This document shows, piece after piece, positions 1 through 6,978 of a DNA stretch of 11,569 bases. Positions within the stretch are counted from its first letter, which is position 1; each line of letters opens with the position of its first letter. The notes under the pieces were generated by a model. That model made no database searches, was not told the DNA's origin, and worked only from the letters and a program-made list of their open reading frames with translations. The position numbers and the translations under genes are program-made. The DNA is from Caulobacteraceae bacterium (GTDB lineage: Bacteria; Pseudomonadota; Alphaproteobacteria; Caulobacterales; Caulobacteraceae): positions 1 to 11,569 of the forward strand of contig CANMXH010000067.1 of assembly GCA_947501315.1 (NCBI GenBank). The letters run 5' to 3'.

Positions 1-264
1 CTCGCCTCTGCCCGGGCGGCCGCACGCGCGGCCCACATTCCTGACTTCGTGCAATGGCTGCTGCTCGTCTATGCCATACTCGCGATGGCGATGCTCGGGA
101 CCGTGCTTGGCAGCAGTCTCAAGCAGCATCTGCCTCAGACGGCGCTGCTCCTGGTCCTGTTGACCCTGTCGCACATGGTTGTCCTCGATCTGGACAGACC
201 CCGATCGGGCAGCATCCAGGTTTCACAGCAGCCGATGGAAGACCTGCGTCAGTCGATTGACTGA
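1..264 (+). CDS. DUF4239 / bestrophin-like membrane protein, C-terminal part (5' end outside window)
   Basis: The frame is open from the left edge to a TGA at 262-264, giving 87 visible residues, so this is the 3' end of a longer gene. A GTG at 49 could be read as a start, but the frame continues upstream without a stop and no ribosome binding site precedes it. The visible part has two hydrophobic stretches: WLLLVYAILAMAMLGTVLG (about residues 19-37) and ALLLVLLTLSHMVVLDL (about 46-62). It ends in a soluble tail with LDLDRPRSG followed by VSQQPMEDL. An acidic-Asp-Arg-Pro motif followed by S-Q-Q-P after the last membrane helix is what I recall for the C-terminus of DUF4239 (bestrophin-like) proteins. 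They are inner-membrane proteins of unknown function, possibly anion channels by analogy. The family call is from recall of this terminal motif; substrate and role are not determinable here. Confidence 0.7.
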   Translation, partial: LASARAAARAAHIPDFVQWLLLVYAILAMAMLGTVLGSSLKQHLPQTALLLVLLTLSHMVVLDLDRPRSGSIQVSQQPMEDLRQSID

Positions 265-285
265 CCTGCCCCGAGGGTCCTGACC

Positions 286-310
286 GGCTTGCCCCACCGG
301 GCCGAAAGCC
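286..310 (+). terminator. Possible terminator hairpin after the DUF4239 gene
   Basis: A two-part stem lies 21 bases after the stop codon at 264. GGCTT (286-290) pairs with AAGCC (306-310), and GCCC (291-294) pairs with GGGC (299-302). The loop is CACC and there is a three-base bulge (303-305). No T-run follows, so if it terminates transcription it does not do so in the standard intrinsic way. Confidence 0.3.
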
Positions 311-524
311 ACCCCGCCCGGACGACAGAAGCCGCTGCGAAGGGTTCGCTGGCCCCTGCCCTGCCTGCTGCCGGTGGAGGCAGGTTGTCGCCAGCCTGAC
401 AGCACCGCCAACCATTTCCTGCTGACCGTCTGGTCCATCTAACCCGAAATACAACACCGACATTACCACGCCTTCGCAGAATCGGAGACGGATTGCCCTC
501 ACCGCCCCGCTCTGGTCGGCTTAC
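311..524. other. Intergenic stretch with no gene seen
   Basis: Between the DUF4239 stop and the dehydrogenase remnant there is no reading frame with a recognisable protein family or a convincing ribosome binding site. The short minus-strand frames here give low-complexity Gly/Arg/Pro-rich translations typical of antisense in GC-rich DNA. Apart from the hairpin at 286-310, nothing structured stood out. Confidence 0.5.
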
Positions 525-857
525 TCAAACCATGACGCCAGAATGCACAGCCAACTGACCACCGTCGTTGTTCATGATCAGGCCTGAAAGATAAGAGGCC
601 TCGTTCGACGCGAGGAAGGCGATGGTGTCTGCCTGTTCGGCAGCGGTGCCCATACGACCAAGCGGGACGCGCTGTAGACGAGCCTTCAGCCGCTCGGAAT
701 CCATTCCCGTGGGACCGGTCGTGATATCTGTCGCGGTGATGCCGGGGCAGACGCAGTTTACGCGGATGCCGTGGCGACCCCATTCGACCGCCAAGCCATC
801 ACCCTCTGCTTCCCGGAGTGCCGGTTCTGTCGTTCTGGCGAGTTGCCATGTGGCCAA
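525..857 (-). pseudogene. Short-chain dehydrogenase/reductase remnant (C-terminal half only)
   Basis: Reading on the minus strand from about 794 to the TGA at 527-525, the translation is a clear SDR C-terminal half. It has LAVEWGRHGIRVNCVCPG, then the substrate-loop region TATDITTG, then PLGRMGTAAEQADTIAFLAS and the family's final S-G-x-x-x-x-x-D-G-G segment. A full SDR is about 250 residues; only about 90 are present. The N-terminal Rossmann half with the TGxxxGIG cofactor motif and the catalytic Ser/YxxxK are missing. Upstream of LAVEW the frame (TTG at 857; open to about 888) encodes unrelated residues. A neighbouring frame just upstream shows SGKQRVMA, which faintly resembles the helix holding the catalytic lysine and would fit decay by small indels (speculative). 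No ribosome binding site supports a start. I read it as a dead fragment, probably left by a rearrangement that placed the giant gene's 5' end here. Confidence 0.7.
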
Positions 858-923
858 GCTCGCAGCACAGTGTTCGTCGGGCGGGGATCAGCGGCGACTC
901 ATTGACCCCTCAAGGCGCATCAC

Positions 924-938
924 AAGGGGGGGGCGGAG
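924..938 (+). promoter_or_regulatory. Ribosome binding site of the giant repeat protein gene
   Basis: A purine-rich run, AAGGGGGGGGCGGAG, sits immediately before the ATG at 939. The AGGGGG core is about 8 bases from the start, while the second GGAG abuts it. No other in-frame start (next Met at residue 6) has comparable support. No convincing -35/-10 pair was found upstream: a TTGACC at 902 has no matching -10. Confidence 0.55.
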
Positions 939-3900
939 ATGGCTGACCGGACCATGTTCACGAAACTCGGCCAGGGCGAACCGGCCGCGCGTACACATGC
1001 GCCACAGGCTGCCCGCCGGCTCGAACTGGAGCTTCGCGAACAGGCCGGCGACAATGCCCAGGCCGCCCGGGAGTGGGTACCGGCCTATGTCCCGGCTCCC
1101 GAACCGGAGCGGATGACGCCCCTGCCCCTGGCTGACAAGGCCCTTGTCGAGCCGCTCGAAGCGCCGCGCCCGTTCACCGTCAGCAATGACGTCGCGAGCG
1201 CAACCGAGGACGGCGCGCCCGTGAACATTTCCGTTCTCGGCAACGACGTCGGAGCCGCCGCGGTCGCCCGGATCAACGGCGTTGCCGTAACGCCGGGCAA
1301 CATCATCACCTTGCAGTCCGGGGCACGGGTGGTCGTCAATGCAAACGGCACCCTGTCCTATGAGGTCGGCACGGCCTTCCAGAGCCTCGCGGCCGGGCAG
1401 ACGGCGCAGGACGTCTTCACCTATGCGGCGTCGGACGGCGGCGGATCGCCCATCGCCCCGGAAGGGGTGTTCAACGCCGCCGCGATCAACGGGACGAACG
1501 GCTTCGTGATCCATGGCGCGGCCGCCGGAGACCGGAGCGGCTATTCGGTCGCCGGCATCGGCGACGTCAACGGAGACGGCCGCGACGATCTTCTGATCAG
1601 CGCCCTCTCGGCTGACCTGCCCGGTCGCATCGACGCCGGTGTCAGCTATGTCGTTTACGGGCGTCAGGGCGGCTTCGGAGCCTCGATCGACCTCGGTGGC
1701 CTGACCGCCGCGACCGGATTCACCATCACCGGTGTCAATGCCTTCGACTTCAGCGGTGCCAGCGCGCGCGCGGCGGGAGACGTCAATGGGGACGGTCTGG
1801 CCGACTTCATTATCGGTGCTCCCTGGGGCGAGGCTACCCAGGGCACAAATGCCGGCGAGTCCTATCTGGTCTTCGGGAGGCAGGGTGGCTTCGGCACCGG
1901 CCTGGACCTGGCCACGCTCGACGGCACCAATGGCGTGACCTTCCGTGGAGTTGCCTCAGGCGACGGGCTGGGCTTTGCCGTCTCGGCTGCGGGCGACATC
2001 AACGGCGACGGCTTCGATGACCTGATCCTCGGTGCCCGGGAGGCGAACGGCCCGGATGAAGCGGACTCGGGAGCCAGCTATGTGGTGTTCGGCCGTGCGG
2101 GCGGATTCACGGCGGCCTTCGACGTGGCCGGGCTGACCGGCACCAATGGCTTCGCCATCATCGGAGCGGATGCCACGGACCGCAGCGGCTATTCAGTCGC
2201 TGCGGCCGGGGACGTCAACGGCGACGGCATTGACGATCTGATCATCGGTGCCCCGCAGGGCGACCCGGGCGGGCGGGCCAATGCCGGTGAAGCCTATGTC
2301 GTGTTCGGCAGGCTGGGTGGCTTCGGTGCCAGCCTCGACCTCGGCACCCTGTCCGGTACCAACGGCTTCACCATCTCGGGCGTGGATGCAGGCGATCATG
2401 CGGGCTGGTCGGTCGCCTCCGCCGGCGACCTGAACGGCGACGGGCGCGCGGACATGGTCATCGGAGCCCTGTATGCCGACCCTGCAGGACGCGAGAGCGC
2501 GGGCGAGACCTATGTCGTGTTCGGCCGGGCCGGTGGCTTCGGGGCCAATCTGGACCTGTCCTCCATGCCCGCCTCCATGGGCTTCACCATCACCGGCACG
2601 GCGGCGGCAAACCTCACCGGACACTCGGTGGCCTCGGCCGGCGACATCAACGGCGACGGCATAGACGACCTGCTGATCGGCGCGATCTATGCCGACGGCA
2701 CCGGCGGTGTCGACGCCGGCGAGACCTATGTGGTGTTCGGGCGCACGACAGGATTCGGCGGCATGCTGGACCTGGCCTCGCTGAATGGCCAGACCGGCTT
2801 TGCCATCGGCGGTCTTGCAGCCGGGGACTTCAGTGGCCAGTCGGTTTCGGCCGCGGGCGATGTGAACGGCGACGGCTTCGACGACCTCATCATCGGTGCC
2901 CCCATGGCCGACCCGTCGGGGCGGGCCGATGCGGGTTCGAGCTATGTCATCTTCGGCGCAGCCAACACCACCCGCACCAGCAATGACGCCACGGTCACCG
3001 TGACCGTCACCGGGGTCAATGACGCGCCGGTCATCACGTCCAACGGCGGCGGGACGACCGGCACCTATACGATCGTCGAGAACACCACGGGACCGAATAC
3101 CGTCATGGCCTTCGATCCCGATGCCGGGGCCAATCTGACCTATTCCATCATCGGCGGCGCGGACGCCGCCCGGTTCACGATCAATGGCTCCGGCGTCATC
3201 AGCCTGATCAACGCGCCGGACTTCGAAGCCCCGACCGACCAGAACGGCGACAATGTCTATGAGGTCATTGTCCAGGTCTCGGATGGCCAGCTCACCGACA
3301 CCCAGACGATCCGTCTCACTGTAACCAACGCCAATGAGGCACCGGTCATAACTTCCAACGGCGGCGGGCCGTCGGCGTCTGTGTCGGGCGTGGAGAACAG
3401 CACGACCGCGACCACGGTCGTCGCGGTCGACCCCGATGCGGGGTCCAATCTGGTCTATTCGATCATTACCGGCCGGGACGGGGCCCGGTTCGTGATCGAT
3501 CCCGTGACCGGAGTCCTGACCTTTGTCACCGCACCCAATTTCGAGGCCCCGACCGACCAGAACGGCAACAATGTCTATGAGGTCGATGTCCAGGTCTCCG
3601 ACGGCCTGGGCGGGACCGACGTCCAGACCATCTTCGTCAACGTCGGCAATGCGCCCGAAGCCCCGGTCATCACTTCCAACGGAGGCGGAGCGACCGGCGG
3701 CTACACCATCGTCGAAGGGACCCTCGGCCCCAATCCGATCACGGCTGTTGATCCGGACGTGCCGTCGATCCTGACCTATTCGATCATCGGTGGTGCCGAC
3801 GCGGCCCTGTTCACGATCAATGCTTCGGGCGTCCTCAGCCTGATCAGCCCGCCGGATTTCGAAGCCCCGGCAGATCAGAACGACGACAATGTCTATGAGG

Positions 3901-6011
3901 TCATTGTCCAGGCCTCCGACGGCCAGTTGACCGACACTCAGACGATCAATGTGACCGTAACCAACGCCAATGAAGCGCCAGTCATCACCTCCAACGGCGG
4001 CGGGGCCAACGGCACTGTTTCTATCGCCGAGGGCACCGGAACAGCGACCACGGTCGCGGCAGTAGACCCCGACGCCGGGGCCCAGATCACCTATTCGATC
4101 ACGGGCGGCGCGGATGCGGCGCTGTTCTCGATCGATGCGGCCACTGGCGTCGTCAGCTTCCTGGCCCCGCCTGATTTCGAAACGCCGCTCGATGCGGGCG
4201 CGGATAACAACTACGACATCGTGGTCCAGGCCTCCGACGGGGTGAACACCGATACCCAGAACCTGCGGGTCACAGTCACTGACGTCGCGGAAAACACGCT
4301 CAGCCTGACGGACGTCGTCGGCCTGCTGGCGGTCAACGAGGGGGCCCCCTTCGTCCTGATCGACGCGGACGTAACCTTCACCGATGCCGGTGTCAGCTAT
4401 GACGGCGGCCTCCTGACCATCACGGGCCTGCTCACCACGGACCTGATCACGGTCAGGAATGTGGGGACCGGTTTGGGGCAGATCAGCATCCAACAAGCGG
4501 GAACGATCTTTTTCGAAGGCGTCGATATCGGAACGATCGCGCAGACGGGGAACGTGTTCTCTGTCCTGTTCAATGCCAATCCCAACAGCGCCGCGATCGA
4601 GGCCCTGATCGAAGCCTTGGAATACCGCTCAACCTCGGACGTTTCAGTCCCGCCGCACAACCTAGCCCTGAAGATCTCCAACAGCCTCGGCCAGAGCTCA
4701 GCGACGGTGATGGTGCAGGTCCAGTTCACAGCGGACATTCTGAACGGCACCGCCGGTAACGACATACTGGAGGGCCTGCGCGGCAATGACGTCATCAACG
4801 GGTTCGACGGCCTCGACACTCTCTTTGGCGGGGCGGGCAATGACACCCTCTTCGGCGGCAATGGCAATGATAGTCTGGACGGCGGGGTCGCCGATGACAC
4901 CCTGTTCGGCGATGATGGCGACGACACCCTGAATGGTGGCGACGGCCGCGACCGGCTGTTCGGCAACGCCCTGAACGACATCCTGAACGGCGACGGCTCC
5001 GATGACTTCCTCGACGGCGGCAGCGGCGATGACACCCTGAATGGCGGCGGCGAAGATGACCGGCTGCTGGGCGGCGTCGGGAACGACACACTCGACGGCG
5101 GCGACGGCCACGACCGGCTCGACGGCGGCGACGGCAGTGACATCATGGCGGGCGGCACCGGCCATGACCTGCTCACGGGAGGGGCCGGAGTCGACACCAT
5201 GCGGGGCGGAGACGGCGACGACCAGTTGGATGGAGGGGCCGACAACGACGAGATCCGCGGCGAGGGCGGGATCGACACGGCCATTTTCAAGGGCCAGTTC
5301 AGTTCCTACACGGTTGCGTTCATCACCGCGGGTGTGGTTCAGGTGACCGGACCCGATGGTAGCGACCTCGTGTTTGGCTGTGAATTCCTTCAGTTCGACG
5401 ACCAGATTGTCAGCCTCACCCCGGCGGCCAACAATGAACCGCCGCGCATCACCTCGGACGGTGGCGGGATCGAGGTGGCCATAGACATCAACGAGGGCCA
5501 GACCGCAGTTACCACGGTCGTGGCGACGGACCTCTTCCCGGGGGCCGTCACCTACAGCCTTTTCGGCGGTGCGGATGCGGCCCGGTTCACCATCGATGCC
5601 GCGACGGGTGCTCTGACCTTCATCACGGCCCCCGATTTCGAGGCTCCGACGGATGCCGGACGGGACAATACCTACGACGTCATCGTCTCAGCCTCTGACG
5701 GTCAGTTCTCTGACCTGCAGGGCATCACCGTGACCGTGCTGGACATTTCGGACGCACCCATACCCTCGACCAAGGGCGGCGGGCCAGAAATCTGCTATGG
5801 CCCTGACGATGACGGCGGCGACACCGGCGCACCGCAGGTTCTTCCGGGCATGTCCGACAAGACCGTCCTGCCGCCCGTCGTGGATGACTGGGCTGATCTG
5901 CGGGAGGCTCGGGACTTCTTCCCACAGGAGTCTTCCTACGAGCGGACCCTGCCGTCGGCGGATCCGCTGCAACAGCCGCCGATCACCCCATGGGACGACG
6001 GCTTCGCCTGA
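939..6011 (+). CDS. Giant secreted repeat protein: FG-GAP propeller, cadherin-like domains and RTX calcium repeats (probable surface adhesin)
   Basis: 1690 residues. In order: a 75-residue Pro/Ala/Glu-rich N-terminus with no signal peptide; a cadherin-like/tandem-95 domain (about 79-169) with the usual S-N-D...ATEDGAPV opening; seven FG-GAP repeats (about 177-674), each with a D-[VIL]-N-G-D-G calcium loop at residues 209, 281, 353, 425, 497, 569 and 641; the closing strand of the tandem-95 domain (SNDATVTVTVTGVNDAP, 681-697); four tandem cadherin-like domains (about 696-1117), each opening APVITSNGGG; a different beta-domain (about 1118-1262); 20 consecutive RTX nonapeptides (1269-1448); an RTX-flanking segment ending in a CEFLQFDDQ motif (1449-1495); a fifth cadherin-like domain (1501-1605); and an acidic, proline-rich tail. 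Absence of a signal peptide plus RTX repeats fits type I secretion, with the signal near the C-terminus. RTX, FG-GAP and cadherin-like domains bind calcium in known families, so calcium-dependent folding outside the cell and an adhesin or matrix role are likely. The ligand is unknown, and no ABC transporter, fusion protein or TolC gene is in view. Only two cysteines (1481, 1619). Confidence 0.9.
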   Translation: MADRTMFTKLGQGEPAARTHAPQAARRLELELREQAGDNAQAAREWVPAYVPAPEPERMTPLPLADKALVEPLEAPRPFTVSNDVASATEDGAPVNISVLGNDVGAAAVARINGVAVTPGNIITLQSGARVVVNANGTLSYEVGTAFQSLAAGQTAQDVFTYAASDGGGSPIAPEGVFNAAAINGTNGFVIHGAAAGDRSGYSVAGIGDVNGDGRDDLLISALSADLPGRIDAGVSYVVYGRQGGFGASIDLGGLTAATGFTITGVNAFDFSGASARAAGDVNGDGLADFIIGAPWGEATQGTNAGESYLVFGRQGGFGTGLDLATLDGTNGVTFRGVASGDGLGFAVSAAGDINGDGFDDLILGAREANGPDEADSGASYVVFGRAGGFTAAFDVAGLTGTNGFAIIGADATDRSGYSVAAAGDVNGDGIDDLIIGAPQGDPGGRANAGEAYVVFGRLGGFGASLDLGTLSGTNGFTISGVDAGDHAGWSVASAGDLNGDGRADMVIGALYADPAGRESAGETYVVFGRAGGFGANLDLSSMPASMGFTITGTAAANLTGHSVASAGDINGDGIDDLLIGAIYADGTGGVDAGETYVVFGRTTGFGGMLDLASLNGQTGFAIGGLAAGDFSGQSVSAAGDVNGDGFDDLIIGAPMADPSGRADAGSSYVIFGAANTTRTSNDATVTVTVTGVNDAPVITSNGGGTTGTYTIVENTTGPNTVMAFDPDAGANLTYSIIGGADAARFTINGSGVISLINAPDFEAPTDQNGDNVYEVIVQVSDGQLTDTQTIRLTVTNANEAPVITSNGGGPSASVSGVENSTTATTVVAVDPDAGSNLVYSIITGRDGARFVIDPVTGVLTFVTAPNFEAPTDQNGNNVYEVDVQVSDGLGGTDVQTIFVNVGNAPEAPVITSNGGGATGGYTIVEGTLGPNPITAVDPDVPSILTYSIIGGADAALFTINASGVLSLISPPDFEAPADQNDDNVYEVIVQASDGQLTDTQTINVTVTNANEAPVITSNGGGANGTVSIAEGTGTATTVAAVDPDAGAQITYSITGGADAALFSIDAATGVVSFLAPPDFETPLDAGADNNYDIVVQASDGVNTDTQNLRVTVTDVAENTLSLTDVVGLLAVNEGAPFVLIDADVTFTDAGVSYDGGLLTITGLLTTDLITVRNVGTGLGQISIQQAGTIFFEGVDIGTIAQTGNVFSVLFNANPNSAAIEALIEALEYRSTSDVSVPPHNLALKISNSLGQSSATVMVQVQFTADILNGTAGNDILEGLRGNDVINGFDGLDTLFGGAGNDTLFGGNGNDSLDGGVADDTLFGDDGDDTLNGGDGRDRLFGNALNDILNGDGSDDFLDGGSGDDTLNGGGEDDRLLGGVGNDTLDGGDGHDRLDGGDGSDIMAGGTGHDLLTGGAGVDTMRGGDGDDQLDGGADNDEIRGEGGIDTAIFKGQFSSYTVAFITAGVVQVTGPDGSDLVFGCEFLQFDDQIVSLTPAANNEPPRITSDGGGIEVAIDINEGQTAVTTVVATDLFPGAVTYSLFGGADAARFTIDAATGALTFITAPDFEAPTDAGRDNTYDVIVSASDGQFSDLQGITVTVLDISDAPIPSTKGGGPEICYGPDDDGGDTGAPQVLPGMSDKTVLPPVVDDWADLREARDFFPQESSYERTLPSADPLQQPPITPWDDGFA
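1467..2960 (+). repeat. Seven tandem FG-GAP units, 216-base (72-residue) period
   Basis: The D-x-N-G-D-G loops begin at residues 209, 281, 353, 425, 497, 569 and 641, so every step is exactly 72 residues. The shared unit runs through T-N-G-F-x-I, G-x-S-V-A-x-A-G-D-V-N-G-D-G, D-D-L-I-I-G-A, D-A-G-x-x-Y-V-V-F-G-R and G-G-F-G-A-x-L-D-L. Seven repeats match the blade number of an integrin-alpha-type propeller. The last unit lacks the G-G-F-G-A part and passes straight into the flanking domain. Confidence 0.85.
3024..4289 (+). repeat. Four tandem cadherin-like domains, about 315 bases each, in an A-B-A-B pattern
   Basis: The APVITSNGGG openings lie at residues 696, 801, 908 and 1013. Domains 1 and 3 share Y-T-I-V-E, G-P-N, F-T-I-N, DNVYEVIVQ and DGQLTDTQTI. 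Domains 2 and 4 instead share T-A-T-T-V, VDPDAG and a T-G-V segment. Both pairs are 212 residues (636 bases) apart, which suggests duplication of a two-domain unit. A fifth, B-type domain sits beyond the RTX block at about 5439-5753. Confidence 0.8.
4743..5282 (+). repeat. RTX block: 20 uninterrupted nonapeptide repeats (27-base period)
   Basis: Residues 1269-1448 form 20 units of the pattern x-G-G-x-G-x-D-x-L with no insertion or loss. Glycine at position 2 and aspartate at position 7 are kept in all 20. Degenerate units, such as those starting at 1314, 1341, 1350 and 1368, differ mainly at positions 3 to 5. This is the parallel beta-roll known to bind calcium in hemolysin-type proteins. At DNA level it is a 540-base run rich in GGCGGC and GACGAC words, prone to slippage. 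Confidence 0.9.
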
Positions 6012-6024
6012 CTTCAGTCCCTTC

Positions 6025-6052
6025 GGTTCCCGGGCTCATCAGTCCGGGACCC
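6025..6052. terminator. Possible bidirectional terminator between convergent genes
   Basis: TCCCGG (6028-6033) pairs with CCGGGA (6044-6049) around a 10-base loop, and GG/CC pairs extend it past one mismatch. It lies in the 57 bases between the stops of the giant gene (+) and the FecR-domain gene (-), where one hairpin could serve both. No clear T-run follows on either strand. Confidence 0.35.
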
Positions 6053-6068
6053 TGACGGGCCGGGGATA

Positions 6069-6965
6069 TCAGGGGTTGGGCTGGGTCGGCGGGAAGAAGG
6101 GGAAGCCCCCCTGCCCGTCCTCATCGGGAACAGGCTCATAGCCTTCGGTGGCATCAAGCGCCGGCAGGGAATCCGCCAGGACGATGACGTCATCAGAGGC
6201 GACCGCAGCGGAAATTTCCGCCCCTTCACCCTCGTCGCCGACGGCTTCCGGAGTCGGGGTCAGCAGATTACCGAGCGTGGTCGAAAGGTCGTCCGGCAGG
6301 AAGAAGGGACCAAACACCCCGTCGCTGGACACGAGCAGCGCCTGGCCGGGCCGCTCCAGTGACGTCATCACGCCGTCGCGCTCAATGTCGATCGCCCCCG
6401 GTGTGTCGAAGGTGCGGGCATCGGGCGCAGGGCCTCGCAGGACCACCAGCAGCATCGTGTCTTCGTCACCGGTGAACGGCGGGATATCCGCCTGGTTGCG
6501 AAGGGCAGCGAGGATGCCGGGCCCGACCACGCCCTCGACGATGGTTCCACGAACGCCGATCGAGGCCACCGGCGTGTTGATCGCCTCGCGGGAGCCCGAG
6601 CGGCCGGTCCGGCCCGAGACAAAGCGGAAGGCACCGCGCGCCACCGTCACAGCCGAGCCACTGTTCTCGCTGACCACAAAGCGATCGACCGTCATCCGCG
6701 CATTGGCCCCGACGGTGAAGGTCGAGCGGTCCCGCAGCAGCACCTGGACCTGGCTCTGCGGCCCGGTCACATACTGGTCGCCCAGACGAACAGGTCCGCG
6801 GAGCTGGGCCGGTCGCAAGGGCGCATTCGCCGAGCTTCGCACCTGGACCGAGTTTCGGATCGCGGCATTGACCCCGACCGAGTCCTGGGCCTGAACCGGG
6901 CCAAAGAAAGCGAGCAGGCCCACGACCGCAACGCTCGACGCCAGACCCTGAAATTTCCGCATCAT
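6069..6965 (-). CDS. Exported FecR-domain protein
   Basis: 298 residues. Signal peptide about 1-26, with cleavage likely after V-Q-A before Q-D-S, then a FecR domain (about 30-145). It shows the family features: L-G-D-x-x-x-T-G (61-68), a V-x-L-x-D-x-S-x-F strand, G-A-F-R-F-V-S-G (111-118) and the hallmark N-T-P-V-A-S-I-G-V-R-G-T (130-141). Classical FecR is an inner-membrane sensor with a cytoplasmic anti-sigma segment. Here that segment and its membrane helix are replaced by a cleavable signal peptide and no sigma factor gene is nearby, so a structural or accessory periplasmic role is more likely than sigma-factor signalling. The second half (about 146-298) matches nothing I recognise and becomes acidic, ending in a Pro/Phe-rich tail. 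Start: ATG at 6965, or the adjacent ATG at 6962, both served by GGGAG; a GTG at 6986 would overlap the upstream gene and lacks such a site. It starts 13 bases after the TPR-barrel stop, so the two are surely co-transcribed. Confidence 0.8.
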   Translation of the reverse strand: MMRKFQGLASSVAVVGLLAFFGPVQAQDSVGVNAAIRNSVQVRSSANAPLRPAQLRGPVRLGDQYVTGPQSQVQVLLRDRSTFTVGANARMTVDRFVVSENSGSAVTVARGAFRFVSGRTGRSGSREAINTPVASIGVRGTIVEGVVGPGILAALRNQADIPPFTGDEDTMLLVVLRGPAPDARTFDTPGAIDIERDGVMTSLERPGQALLVSSDGVFGPFFLPDDLSTTLGNLLTPTPEAVGDEGEGAEISAAVASDDVIVLADSLPALDATEGYEPVPDEDGQGGFPFFPPTQPNP

Positions 6966-6978
6966 CCGGCTCCCGATA

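Noticed and set aside
622..1514. Overlapping frames at 622-1116 (+) and 888-1514 (-) around the giant gene's start
   Set aside because: Arg/Pro/Ser-rich translations that cross the SDR remnant and the giant gene's N-terminus, with no motif or ribosome site.
2193..4496. 767-residue open frame on the minus strand inside the giant gene
   Set aside because: It is antisense to the FG-GAP and cadherin repeats. Its translation is a low-complexity Gly/Asp/Arg/Val repeat mirroring the sense repeats, with no domain or ribosome site. GC-rich third positions and the repeat period keep the frame open.
4743..5282. Regular 27-base repeats resembling a CRISPR array
   Set aside because: The units are contiguous, in frame and encode RTX nonapeptides. 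There are no unique spacers and no cas genes.
4397..5290. 297-residue Ser/Pro-rich minus-strand frame, with a second overlapping Val/Ala-rich one
   Set aside because: Both are shadows of the RTX nonapeptides: the 27-base repeat gives regular S-P-P or V-A-A-V patterns in the opposite strand.
939..6011. Whether the giant protein is an autotransporter or a lipoprotein
   Set aside because: No signal peptide, lipobox or C-terminal barrel is present; RTX repeats favour type I export instead.
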